Source of the DNA: a bacterium
Lineage (GTDB): Bacteria > Hinthialibacterota > Hinthialibacteria > OLB16
Direction of reading: 5' to 3'
Assembly: GCA_022072055.1 (NCBI GenBank)
Contig: JAJVIK010000002.1
Coordinates: 388,158 to 452,157 of the forward strand
Length of the DNA stretch: 64,000 nt
Within the stretch, counting starts at the first letter, position 1. Each line of letters begins with the position of its first letter. The notes below the pieces were generated by a model. That model had not been told where the DNA came from. It was given only the letters and a program-made list of their open reading frames with translations, and did no database searches. Shown piece by piece: positions 18,586 through 28,934 of the stretch. The position numbers and the translations under genes are program-made.

Positions 18586-19842
18586 ATGACCATTGACCTG
18601 CAGGTAAAGAGACAGGACCTCGGCAAGCGGGTTCTTTTGGGTATCGCCCTGGGAATTCCATTTCTCGCGACGTCCGGCGCGGGGTGGGATGGAGGGGATG
18701 GAGGGTTCTTTGAGCCGCGCCACCTCTCGTCGATCCCCGGTGAAACCAGGGACCGGCTCAAGCAGTGGGGTCTGACCGAGGAGGTCAACATTGTCGGTGA
18801 GGGGCTTTGGAACGCGAAGGGTGGAAGAAACACCCATCACTCGGGGGAATATCGCGGGAACATCGGACTGTCCCTGGAGCTGGACACCGGCCAGGCGGGC
18901 CTTTGGGAGGAGGGGACCCTGTTCCTTCATCTGGATCTGACGCGCGGGTCTCCCTTCACGGAGGAGCATGTGGGGGCGTACATGTGCTCCTCGAACATCG
19001 AGTGCGAGGATGTCACGCAAATCTCGGAATTCTGGTATCGCCAGTATCTCTTTGACCACAAGGTGTGGGTGAAGCTCGGCAAGATCGACGCTAACGCGGA
19101 GTTCGCGAGAATCGATTACGCCGGTGAGTTCATCCACTCCTGCGGGGCCTTCTCGCCCAACATTCCGCTCCCGACTTATCCCGATCCGGACTGGGGGATC
19201 ATCCTGGGAACGGACCCCGAACAACCGTTTTCAATCGCCGCTGGGGTCTTTCAGGGGCGGCCGGATGGGGGCCGTTCATTGGGCGATTCATTTGAGCGTT
19301 GGGAAGGTCCGTTGGTTCTGGTTGAACCGAGCTTCCGGTACGACTTGCGCGGCCATTCCGGTCGGTTGGCGCTCGGCGGATGGTGGAATGGGGACGAATT
19401 CGACCGTCTGGATCAGGACCTTGAGGACCCTGGGACCGTCAACGGCGCCCATGGATTCTACGTGACCTTGGAACAGGAGATCTGGCGGGAAAACCCCGGA
19501 TGCGCCGAAGGGGAGGAGCAGGGAATCGGCTGGTTCCTTCACTGGGCCTGGGCCCCCGAGGATCGAAGCGAGGTGAAGCGCTTCATCGGGACCGGCCTGC
19601 AGTGGACCGGCATGGTTCCCGGCAGGGACTCCGACATTTCCGGAGCGGCCCTCTTCCGGGCGACCTTTTCCGACGAACTTGTCGCGGTCCACGGCGCTGA
19701 GAGCGCCATCGAGGTTTTCCATGAAGCCCGCCTCACGGAGAACCTGAGTCTCAGACCTGTTGTTCAGTACATCGTCGATCCGATCGACGCAAATGGAAAG
19801 GACGCGCTCGTGCTTGGATTGCGATTCGAAATGTCGTTCTAG
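18586..19842 (+). CDS. OprB-family carbohydrate-selective porin
   Basis: 418 residues. A basic N-terminus and a hydrophobic stretch (VLLGIALGIPFLATSGAGW) act as signal peptide. The rest alternates short amphipathic strands typical of OprB, with hallmark segments VWVKLGKIDANAEFA and LPTYPDPDWGIIL. The last residue is Phe (FEMSF), the usual C-terminal signature for outer-membrane insertion. OprB porins admit sugars across the outer membrane. Its place inside a chemotaxis operon (cheR before it, a receiver after it) is unusual and suggests that sugar uptake and taxis are expressed together. The class is confident; the sugar is unknown. Confidence 0.85.
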   Translation: MTIDLQVKRQDLGKRVLLGIALGIPFLATSGAGWDGGDGGFFEPRHLSSIPGETRDRLKQWGLTEEVNIVGEGLWNAKGGRNTHHSGEYRGNIGLSLELDTGQAGLWEEGTLFLHLDLTRGSPFTEEHVGAYMCSSNIECEDVTQISEFWYRQYLFDHKVWVKLGKIDANAEFARIDYAGEFIHSCGAFSPNIPLPTYPDPDWGIILGTDPEQPFSIAAGVFQGRPDGGRSLGDSFERWEGPLVLVEPSFRYDLRGHSGRLALGGWWNGDEFDRLDQDLEDPGTVNGAHGFYVTLEQEIWRENPGCAEGEEQGIGWFLHWAWAPEDRSEVKRFIGTGLQWTGMVPGRDSDISGAALFRATFSDELVAVHGAESAIEVFHEARLTENLSLRPVVQYIVDPIDANGKDALVLGLRFEMSF

Positions 19843-19869
19843 CGGTTCGTGGAAAGGAGTGTGGCTGGG

Positions 19870-20274
19870 ATGTCCAAAGAGGCATGCGACAGGGTGTTAT
19901 TGATGGAGGATGACCCCGCGGTCGGGGAGATGATGGAAAAGATGCTGCTTCAGCTGGGATTCGACCCCCATTGGGTCCGTCGCGGCGAACATGCCATCCA
20001 AGCGTACCGTGAAACCCTGATGACCGGGCAGTGTTACGATTCGGTCATCCTGGACCTGTTTGTGGAGGAAGGCATGGGCGGGATTGAAACTCTGAAAGGT
20101 CTGCGCGAGCTGGACCCGAACGTTAAGGCTCTGGCGGCCACCGGGGCCATGCGGGACCAGGCTCTTCCGGACTACACGGAGATCGGGTTTCGGACCACCC
20201 TCGCCAAACCTTTCACCATGAACGAGCTCAGTCGCGCTCTGCAAATGACGGTCACGGGGGTGAGCGTGGAATGA
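19870..20274 (+). CDS. Single-domain response regulator (atypical receiver)
   Basis: About 134 residues: one receiver with acidic pair LLMEDDPAV, phosphoacceptor Asp in SVILDLFVEEGMGG, and Lys in TTLAKPFTM. The loop after the Asp carries an acidic insertion in place of the usual MPGM. The Thr/Ser switch region reads LAATGAM. ATG 19870 is preferred over the upstream GTGs; AAAGGAG lies about 10 bases before it. Its stop overlaps the cheD start as ATGA, so the two are coupled. It may act as a phosphate sink or a second output. Family certain, role inferred. Confidence 0.85.
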   Translation: MSKEACDRVLLMEDDPAVGEMMEKMLLQLGFDPHWVRRGEHAIQAYRETLMTGQCYDSVILDLFVEEGMGGIETLKGLRELDPNVKALAATGAMRDQALPDYTEIGFRTTLAKPFTMNELSRALQMTVTGVSVE

Positions 20275-20882
20275 GCGCGGCATTCGATCTCCCCGGCTCT
20301 TTGGAGGGCCTCCGGTCTCGGTCCACGCTCGGAGGTGGAGCCGACACGGACTTCCGTCCTGAAATCGGCTACAGCTTGATCCGCGAGCGACCGGGGGCGT
20401 CCGGAGTGAGTTGGCTGGTGGGGGTCGGAGAGTTCTCGGTCTCGGATCGGCCGAAAGATGTCTTGATCGCGCATTCCCTGGGATCCTGCCTGGGGTTGTC
20501 CGTCTATGACCCAGTGCTCCGCCTCGGGGGGATGGCTCACTGCATGCTTCCCCTCTCCAAGCAGAATCCGATGCGAGCCTCGGAGCGCCCCGCGCTTTAT
20601 GTGGACACGGGGATTCAAGTCCTCCTTGAGCACTTGTTCGGTCTGGGCGCGCGCAAGGAAAATCTGGTGATCAAAGCCGCCGGATGCGCGGCGATCCTCC
20701 ACGACAACGGAATGTTCAGAATCGGGGAGAAGAATTACGCCGTGCTGCGCAAAGTGCTTTGGAAGAACGACCTGCTCGTGACTTCCGAGGAAACCGGAGG
20801 GAGCGCCCCGCGAACCGTGTCCCTGGAGATAAAGACCGGCAGGACCTTTGTTCAATCCGGAGGCCAACATCGGGAGCTCTAG
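20271..20882 (+). CDS. cheD: Chemoreceptor glutamine deamidase CheD
   Basis: 203 residues, about 40 longer at the N-terminus than typical CheD. The catalytic Cys lies in HSLGSCLGLSVYD and the catalytic His in GGMAHCMLP; LVIKAAGCA and the RIGEKNYAVLRKVL segment are also conserved. CheD deamidates receptor glutamines and, in systems with CheC/CheX-type phosphatases, can bind them for feedback. Here cheX is two genes downstream. Its start overlaps the preceding receiver gene by four bases. Confidence 0.93.
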   Translation: MSAAFDLPGSLEGLRSRSTLGGGADTDFRPEIGYSLIRERPGASGVSWLVGVGEFSVSDRPKDVLIAHSLGSCLGLSVYDPVLRLGGMAHCMLPLSKQNPMRASERPALYVDTGIQVLLEHLFGLGARKENLVIKAAGCAAILHDNGMFRIGEKNYAVLRKVLWKNDLLVTSEETGGSAPRTVSLEIKTGRTFVQSGGQHREL

Positions 20883-20935
20883 AAGGCGCCCGAGATCTCG
20901 GTCGTCACCGTCCGGGACGAGAGGAGGCTTAAGCG

Positions 20936-21314
20936 ATGGCGTTCAACATACTGGTGGTGGATGACTCGGGCACGGTCCGGGATTTCTTTGGAAAAACCCT
21001 GAGGCTCGCGGGGATTCCTTTGGGGGACCTGTTTCAGGCGCGGAACGGCGCCGAGGCGCTGGCCATCCTCAAGCATCACTGGATCGATCTGGTGTTCACG
21101 GACATCAACATGCCGCTGATGGACGGTTTCGAGCTGGTCGAGGCGATGCGGGAAGACGATCTCCTCGAACGACTCCCGGTCGTGGTGGTGTCCGCGGAAC
21201 AGGACCCGATGGGAATTGAAGAAATGCTGTCCAAGGGGGCGAGGGCCTATGTTCGCAAGCCTTTCACTCCGGAACGGATAAAGGAAGTCGTCGAGGATCT
21301 GTTGGGAGTCGGCC

Positions 21315-21325
<11 letters not shown>
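20936..21325 (+). CDS. cheY: CheY-type response regulator
   Basis: 129 residues, one receiver domain with LVVDDSGTVRDF, phosphoacceptor Asp in VFTDINMPLMDGFEL, switch Ser in VVVVSAEQD, and Lys in YVRKPFTPE. All active-site positions are intact. The start follows GAGGAGGC at a suitable distance. The next gene, a CheX-like phosphatase, overlaps its end by 11 bases, fitting CheX dephosphorylating this CheY. The output motor is not in the window: no flagellar or pilus genes are seen, so motility or another output is open. Confidence 0.93.
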
Positions 21326-22804
<1,479 letters not shown>

Positions 22805-22810
22805 ATCCGA

Positions 22811-25800
22811 TCAGCTCGCGGCCTGCCCTCGCAGAACTCCCGACACTGTGGCCGCCAGGTCGCGCGGCTTGAAGGGCTTGTGGATGAAGGGAGCCTCCGT
22901 GTCCACAAAACCGTGGGGCGCCATGGCCTCATCCGTGTACCCGGACATGTAGAGCACTTTCAGGTCCGGATGATCCGCTCGCAGGCATTCCACCAGGGCC
23001 GCGCCGCTCATTCCGGGCATGACCACATCGGTGATGAGCAGATTGGGACTCAAGCCCTCCGAACCAACCAGCCGAAGGGCCTCGCTCGCGTTTTCCGCCA
23101 CTCTCACCTCATAACCGAGGCTGCTCAGGAATCTCTCGACCAGGGTCCGAATGGAAGGCTCGTCTTCAACCACGAGCAAGGTTTCTCCGTTTCCCCTCAG
23201 GTCCTCGCCTTCGCCCAGGGGGCCTCTGAAGTCCGGCTCCGCGTCTGTTCTTGGGAGGAGAACCTTGAAGATCGCGCCCTTGCCCGGCTCCGAATCCACC
23301 CAGATTTCCCCACCATGTTGCTTGACAATCCCGTACACCGTGGAGAGGCCGAGACCGGTCCCTTTTCCTTTCTCCTTGGTGGTGAAGAAAGGCTCGAAGA
23401 TCTGGGGCAAGGTTTCTTTAGTCATCCCGCAACCCGTGTCGGTGACGGACATCATGACATAGCTTCCGGGCGCGAGCGCCAAGCTGTCTTGCGGTTCCGA
23501 TTCCGGTTGATCCACATTGGAGGTCTCGATGGTCAGCCGGCCGCCCATGGGCATGGCGTCTCGGGCATTGACCACAAGGTTCATGATGACCTGTTCGATT
23601 TGTCCCGCGTCGGCCATCACCGGGGCCAGGTTCCCCGCGAGACGCAGCTCCAGGGAGACATCTTCTCCAATCAACCGTCGCAACATCTTTTGAAGGTTCT
23701 GGATCACGGCGTCGAGGTTCACAACCTCGGGTTCCAGCGTCTGCCTCCGGCTGAAAGCCAGGAGCTGTCGTGTCAGCGCCGCCGAGCGCTTCCCGGCGGA
23801 CACGATCTCAGCGACCGTTTCGTGGTATGGATCGCTGGCCTGCAAGTCTCCCAAGAGCATCTCCCCGTACCCGAGGATGACGCTCAGCATGTTGTTGAAA
23901 TCATGGGCCACCCCTCCCGCGAGACGTCCCACCGCCTCCATCTTCTGGGCCTGACGAAGTTGGGATTCCAGGGAAAGCTTCTCGGTGATGTCCTCAACCA
24001 GTTCCACGGCAGCGGTGATTTCGCCGGCTGAATTGAGGAGCGGAGAGGACACAATCCGGTACTTCCGATTTCCCGCGCCTTGCTGGGTCTGCAAGGTGGC
24101 CTCGTGGACCTTGCCATCCCGCAGCGTCTGGTACGTTGGGCAGTTATCGCAAATCACGTTGCGGGGCGGATCACTGAAGACCTGATGGCAGATCGGGCGC
24201 CTCGCCGACTCCACCCCCGGAAACCACTCGTGCATGCGATGGTTCATCTCGAGGATTTCCATCCCGGGGCCGATCAGGGCCACGCCGATTTCGATGTTGT
24301 CCAGGATGCTGCGGAGCTTCGCCTCGCTTTCCGCCAAGGCGCGCTCGGCGCGCTTGCGCCCGGTGATGTCCTCCTTGACCGCGACAAAGTGCTCGATCAC
24401 GCCGCGTGAATCCTTGACGGGCGAGATCGAGGCGGACTCCCAGAAAAGCTCCCCGTTCTTCTTCCGGTTATGGAATTCACCCCGCCATTCATCCCCCCGA
24501 GTGATGGTTTCCCACATCCGCTCATACTCTTCCCGCGGAGTCTCCCCGGACTTCAGGACGCGCGGGTTCTTCCCGATGACCTCCTCCCGCGAATACCCGG
24601 ACACCTGAGTGAATTTGGGGTTCACATACTCGATGCTCCCCTCCGTGTTGGTGATGACAATCGAGGCCGGGCTGAACTCGATCGCGTGCCACAGCTTGCG
24701 TAAGTCCTCCTCGGCGCGCTTGCGTTCGGTGATGTCTCGGACCAGACCCAAGTTGTATCCCTGGCCCTCATACTCGAAGTAATTGGCGCTGACCTCCACC
24801 GGGAAGATCCGACCGTCCTTGGTCCGGTGCCTGGTCTCGAAAGTGAGCGAGCCGCGCGCCTTGAGTTCGCTCCAGTGCTCCCGCCAGCGGTGAGCGGGAA
24901 AATCCGGGTCGATGTCCGGAACGGAAAGCGTGAGAATCTCCCCGCGAGGCCACCCCAGAGCTCGACACGCCTCCTCATTCACGTGCAGGACACGCCCCTC
25001 TTCGTCGATGAGGAAGGCGGCCTCGCGCACATGGTTGAGAGCGAAGTCCAGGAGGGTCAGCTGCCGCGCGGCCTGCTTGCGCTCCACAAGGTCCATGACC
25101 ATCGACGCGAGCGCTTGGACCATCTCGACATCCTTCTCGTCATAGTCCGTGGACTTATTCCCGACTCCGATGATGGCGGTCACGCGGCCATCCCGCACGA
25201 CCGGGACTCCTAGGTCGCGGGCCACGGGGGCGTGTCCCATCGGCAGCCCCTTCGTGTGCGGAAGGCTGGCGTAGTCGTTGTGGATGACCGGCGCTTTGGC
25301 GTGGAAACAATCGACCCAGACACCCGCCTCGCTGATCGGATAGTGCAGCCCCTTGCCCTCCGCCAGGCATGTTTCCTCCTTGAGCGTGTTGGTGGACCAC
25401 ATTTGCAGGGTCAGGCGATGCTGATCCGGGTCCACGAAATGGAAATAGCCGATGCGGCTCCCGGTATAAAACTCGGCCGCGTCAAGGCCGGCCCGCAAGA
25501 GGTCGTCGAGGCTGCCGCGCGAGGCGATCTCGGATAAGTCCAGACGCTTGCGCAGCAGGGTTTCGGAGCGCTTCCGGGCCCCGATGTCTCGGATGAAGCA
25601 GAAGATTCGGCCCCCGGCGATCGGCCAATAGGAGGCGTTGACCTCCACATCCCAAACCGTTCCGTCCTTCGTGCGGTGGAAGGACTCGAACAGGTCCGTC
25701 CCTTGCTCCATGATTCGTTGCACATGGGCCGCGACATCCGCGCGGTCCTCCTTGACCTCGAACTCCCAAACCTCCTTGCCGACTATCTCCTCGCGGGAGT

Positions 25801-27226
25801 AGCCCGAGCGGTTCAGATAGGCGTCGTTGACCTCGACAATGCGACCTTCCGTGTCCACGGTCCAGAAGCCATCCGCCGAGGTCTCGATGACCGCGCGGTA
25901 TCGCTGCTCGCGATCCTGGAGCGCCTCCTCGGCGCGTTTTCGCTCCACGCGAGTGCGCAGGGTGACAATTCCGAAGGCCAAATCTTGCGAGAGCTCCTCC
26001 AGCAGCTGAACCTCATCGGGTCCGAGCGGATGGTCCTCCGGGGAATTGATCACGAGGACCCCGAAAGCGCGGCTGTCTTCGTCCATGAGAGGAAGCGCGA
26101 TCACGGAGCGAACACCATAATGCGCGGCGCGCTCGCGCCAGACCGCCAGGGCCGGATCGGCGTTCACATCCTGAACATGAACCATCTCTCCGCTTCGGAT
26201 CGCGCGGCCCGAGGGGCCTTTCCCGGTCTGCGACTCCTCGTCCCAGGAGATATGAATGGTCTCGACAATCTCGGGCCGGACCCCATGCCAAGCCACGGGG
26301 CGCACGGTCTTGAGGGGGTCCTGTTCCGCGTAACCCACCCAAGCCACCTGGTATCCCGCCTCCTCGCAGACAATCCGGCAGATCTCCTTCAAAAGGGTCT
26401 GCTCGTCATTGGCGCGCAAGAGGGCCTGGTTGCATTCACCCAGGGTGCGGAGCGCGCGATTCACCCGGAGAAGCTCCTCCTCCGTGGTTTTCTGATCCTC
26501 AAGAAGCGAAAGGAGCGCGCGGCGCGAGCGCTCCGAAGACTCCAGGAGCCGCTTGATGCGCTGCTCGTTTCGCACCAGCTCCGCCGTCCGCTCGACGACC
26601 TTTTCCTCCAGGGCGGCCTTGGCCCGCAAGAGGTCCTCTTCCGCGCGCTTGCGCACCCCGATCTCGCGCTCAAGGTCTTCGTAGGCCCTCCGCAAACGAG
26701 TGTGGCTGTTGATCTCGTTTTTCAACACCAGCGCGGCGAAGCTAAAGAACGTGGGCAAGGTGGGCGACAGGTCCCGGATGGCGACATGCAGCCCCTCCAT
26801 CTTGAGAACCCCGACCACTTCGGAACCAACCAGGAGCGGGACCGCCCAGGTGTACCCCCTGGAAAACTCAGGGGTCAGCATGCGAGTCTCGCGGAACGGC
26901 CTTTCCTCCTCGACCGGCGCGCGCGACTCCAGGGCCGTTCGGACAAGTTCATCTTCGATCGAAGCGAGCGGCTCATCGCCCCCCTGGAGGTCCGCCATCC
27001 GCGGTTTTCCGTCGATCCAGTAGTAGAGGACAAGGTCGAGTCCGCCGATGACCTCCCCGATGGCCCTCAACAATCCTCCAATCGTGTTCTCAAGTCCGGA
27101 GACTGAGCCGACACGGTTCATCAAGTGGATGATCAGCTGCAGGTGTGACTTGTCGGCGGCGAGTTTTTTGAGACGCTCCTCCAGCCGCGCGATTTCCGTC
27201 TTGCGGGCGGCGCGCTTGTCGCTCAT
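22811..27226 (-). CDS. Giant hybrid sensor histidine kinase with several GAF and PAS domains
   Basis: About 1471 residues, no transmembrane helix, so cytoplasmic. Order: coiled coil; GAF (~30-170); coiled coil; GAF (~275-430); PAS; GAF (~560-720); three more PAS; HisKA with His ~1108 in GGVAHDFNNML; HATPase (VVNARDAM, DTGCGM, GKGTGLGLS); C-terminal receiver with Asp ~1400 in LLITDVVMPGMSG. The last PAS holds clustered Cys (ICHQVF, then VICDNCPTY). ATG 27226 overlaps the UroD gene stop as ATGA; the frame before it is not family-like. As the last gene of the corrinoid/MEDS operon, it likely reports the state of that module. It has a receiver but no DNA-binding output. Confidence 0.92.
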   Translation of the reverse strand: MSDKRAARKTEIARLEERLKKLAADKSHLQLIIHLMNRVGSVSGLENTIGGLLRAIGEVIGGLDLVLYYWIDGKPRMADLQGGDEPLASIEDELVRTALESRAPVEEERPFRETRMLTPEFSRGYTWAVPLLVGSEVVGVLKMEGLHVAIRDLSPTLPTFFSFAALVLKNEINSHTRLRRAYEDLEREIGVRKRAEEDLLRAKAALEEKVVERTAELVRNEQRIKRLLESSERSRRALLSLLEDQKTTEEELLRVNRALRTLGECNQALLRANDEQTLLKEICRIVCEEAGYQVAWVGYAEQDPLKTVRPVAWHGVRPEIVETIHISWDEESQTGKGPSGRAIRSGEMVHVQDVNADPALAVWRERAAHYGVRSVIALPLMDEDSRAFGVLVINSPEDHPLGPDEVQLLEELSQDLAFGIVTLRTRVERKRAEEALQDREQRYRAVIETSADGFWTVDTEGRIVEVNDAYLNRSGYSREEIVGKEVWEFEVKEDRADVAAHVQRIMEQGTDLFESFHRTKDGTVWDVEVNASYWPIAGGRIFCFIRDIGARKRSETLLRKRLDLSEIASRGSLDDLLRAGLDAAEFYTGSRIGYFHFVDPDQHRLTLQMWSTNTLKEETCLAEGKGLHYPISEAGVWVDCFHAKAPVIHNDYASLPHTKGLPMGHAPVARDLGVPVVRDGRVTAIIGVGNKSTDYDEKDVEMVQALASMVMDLVERKQAARQLTLLDFALNHVREAAFLIDEEGRVLHVNEEACRALGWPRGEILTLSVPDIDPDFPAHRWREHWSELKARGSLTFETRHRTKDGRIFPVEVSANYFEYEGQGYNLGLVRDITERKRAEEDLRKLWHAIEFSPASIVITNTEGSIEYVNPKFTQVSGYSREEVIGKNPRVLKSGETPREEYERMWETITRGDEWRGEFHNRKKNGELFWESASISPVKDSRGVIEHFVAVKEDITGRKRAERALAESEAKLRSILDNIEIGVALIGPGMEILEMNHRMHEWFPGVESARRPICHQVFSDPPRNVICDNCPTYQTLRDGKVHEATLQTQQGAGNRKYRIVSSPLLNSAGEITAAVELVEDITEKLSLESQLRQAQKMEAVGRLAGGVAHDFNNMLSVILGYGEMLLGDLQASDPYHETVAEIVSAGKRSAALTRQLLAFSRRQTLEPEVVNLDAVIQNLQKMLRRLIGEDVSLELRLAGNLAPVMADAGQIEQVIMNLVVNARDAMPMGGRLTIETSNVDQPESEPQDSLALAPGSYVMMSVTDTGCGMTKETLPQIFEPFFTTKEKGKGTGLGLSTVYGIVKQHGGEIWVDSEPGKGAIFKVLLPRTDAEPDFRGPLGEGEDLRGNGETLLVVEDEPSIRTLVERFLSSLGYEVRVAENASEALRLVGSEGLSPNLLITDVVMPGMSGAALVECLRADHPDLKVLYMSGYTDEAMAPHGFVDTEAPFIHKPFKPRDLAATVSGVLRGQAAS

Positions 27227-28269
27227 GAGGGGTTCCCCCCTTCGAGCGAGCCGAACTCGAACGCCGCCTCGAGCATGGCGCGGATGTTCGGTTCGGGGAT
27301 GTCGAGGGGCATGACACAAGTGCCGAAAAGGAACTTCCCTCCGGGGAGGCCCGCCTGGATGATCTTCCTCACCTGCATCCGGATCTCCTCCGGACTCCAG
27401 TCGATGAGGGCGATGTCATTGATCGTGGCGCAAGCCAGGGCGCGTCCGGCGAGGATTTCCTTGCCCTCCCGGACTCGGTCGAACGGGCCCATGTAATAGC
27501 CCTTGATTCCCGTCCGCTCGAAAACGGTCGCCATGACCGGGTTGATCCTGGCGGTGCCGCCGTAATACACCACTCCCGCGGGGCCCGCCGCGCGGATGTC
27601 CTTCTCGATCCAGGGGAGGGAGCACTCCTGGAAGAATCCCATCGGCACAATGTCCGTGGAGCCGAAAGGATTGGAGTAGATCAGCACATCCGCCCCGGCC
27701 TCGCGGTAGGCGGTCAGCTCCTTCACAAAGAACTCATGGCACCTGGACAGGAGCTCCTCGCGCGCGCCGGCGGGGCCAAGGAACAACAGGTCCATCCACC
27801 TCTCCATGCCCATGAGCAGCGCGGGGAGGGCCATCGAGGCCGTTATGTACGCGCAGATCGGATACTTCCCGCCGATCTCCCGGCGCAGGATGCTCAGGCA
27901 CTTGAGGGTCTCCTCAAAAGCCGGATGCGCGGATACATCCTCCGGAATTTCGAGACGTGGGATGTCCTCCAAGGAATTGATGACCCAATCCTCGACGTTC
28001 GGCGGACCGTTCTCGGCGAAGAGGATCTTTCGGCACCCGAGAAACTCGGCTTCTTTCCCCACATAGAAAAGGCACCAGACATTGTCGTGACCGTACTTCT
28101 CGCGCATCCGGATCTGCGCCTCGGCCACTCGTTCCCCATGCGAGTAATACTCTTCGAGACGAAGGTTCAGCTCTCCCGCTCCCTGATCGAGGAGGTTGCA
28201 GAACACGGGGATCCGGTCGACCGCGGCCCCGTCAAAAGCCGCGCTGAGTCGCTGCATTCCAGTCACCAT
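27223..28269 (-). CDS. UroD-superfamily corrinoid methyltransferase (MtaA/MtbA/CmuA-like)
   Basis: 348 residues, full length for the family. Recognisable segments are RLSAAFDGAAVDRIPVF near the start, then VLIYSNPFGSTDIV, and GTCVMPLDIPEPNIRAML at the end. Such enzymes transfer methyl groups between a corrinoid protein and a thiol or other acceptor, using a Zn site built from His-x-Cys and a later Cys. Here the usual His-x-Cys region reads VVYYGGTARINP and lacks both, while the later Cys (GTC) remains. Metal binding may thus be altered. It overlaps the corrinoid protein gene by 7 bases and the kinase gene by 4. A true uroporphyrinogen decarboxylase is unlikely in this context. Confidence 0.85.
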   Translation of the reverse strand: MVTGMQRLSAAFDGAAVDRIPVFCNLLDQGAGELNLRLEEYYSHGERVAEAQIRMREKYGHDNVWCLFYVGKEAEFLGCRKILFAENGPPNVEDWVINSLEDIPRLEIPEDVSAHPAFEETLKCLSILRREIGGKYPICAYITASMALPALLMGMERWMDLLFLGPAGAREELLSRCHEFFVKELTAYREAGADVLIYSNPFGSTDIVPMGFFQECSLPWIEKDIRAAGPAGVVYYGGTARINPVMATVFERTGIKGYYMGPFDRVREGKEILAGRALACATINDIALIDWSPEEIRMQVRKIIQAGLPGGKFLFGTCVMPLDIPEPNIRAMLEAAFEFGSLEGGNPS

Positions 28270-28934
28270 GGCCGCGCCTCCCGGATCAGCCGCGAAATCG
28301 CCTTAACCGCCTGAATGCCGTCCGGAGCCCACCCGTCCGCCCCCACGCGCTGGTGGAGCTGATCATCGAACCGAAACGGGGCTCCGCCGATAATGACCTT
28401 GATCCGATCCTCCAGCCCCCGCTCCCTGAGGATATCCCTCACCTTGAGGCATCCCTTTTCGCTTCGCGCCGTGTGGACCATCATGGCTGAAATCGCGATC
28501 ACCGAGGCGCGACGATTTTCCGCTTCCTCCACAAAGCGCTCCGCCGACACGTTTACCCCCAGGTCCGCGCACTCAATCATTCGCGGCCGCAGGCAGCCCA
28601 CGACAATCCTCTTCCCGAGCGTGTGCAAGTCTCCATGGGGACTCCCGATGACCACTCTCCCGACCGTTTCCGGCGCCACCCGGAAGCGAGGGAGCAGCTC
28701 CTCGGTGACATCCGCTGCGATCTGAGAAGTCAGGAAATGTTGCGCCAAGTTGAGCTCCTCGCACTCCTCGAGGTCGGTCACGCACTTCTCCAACGCCGGA
28801 ATCACCACCTCGAAAATCAGTTCCTCGGCCGCGGCCCCTTGGTGGATCGCATCGCGGACAAGCTGAAGCGCCCGATCCCGATCCGTGTCGAACAGCGCCT
28901 CGCTGAACAGGGACAGCAGCGGCGGGAGGTTCAT
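28263..28934 (-). CDS. Corrinoid (methylcobamide)-binding protein, MtaC/MtbC-like
   Basis: 223 residues. An N-terminal helical cap domain (B12-binding_2; ALQLVRDAIHQGAAAEELIF and onward) precedes a Rossmann-type B12 domain. The cobalt-ligand motif DxHxxG is present in GSPHGDLHTLGKRIV. Downstream, ISAMMVHTARSEKG and VIIGGAPFRFDD match the usual ligand-binding strands. Such proteins carry a methyl group on cobalt between a substrate-specific methyltransferase and a MtaA-type partner, here encoded immediately downstream with a 7-base overlap. No substrate-specific methyltransferase (MtaB/MtbB/MttB type) is seen in the window. The upstream gene encodes a MEDS-domain sensor and overlaps by four bases. 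Confidence 0.93.
   Translation of the reverse strand: MNLPPLLSLFSEALFDTDRDRALQLVRDAIHQGAAAEELIFEVVIPALEKCVTDLEECEELNLAQHFLTSQIAADVTEELLPRFRVAPETVGRVVIGSPHGDLHTLGKRIVVGCLRPRMIECADLGVNVSAERFVEEAENRRASVIAISAMMVHTARSEKGCLKVRDILRERGLEDRIKVIIGGAPFRFDDQLHQRVGADGWAPDGIQAVKAISRLIREARPW

Noticed and set aside
17470..19224. 584-codon minus-strand frame across the cheR and porin genes
   Set aside because: It spans three well-supported plus-strand genes and has no recognisable domain.
27223..28269. Annotation as uroporphyrinogen decarboxylase for heme synthesis
   Set aside because: The gene is locked in an operon with a corrinoid protein and sensors, and its pattern fits the corrinoid methyltransferase branch.
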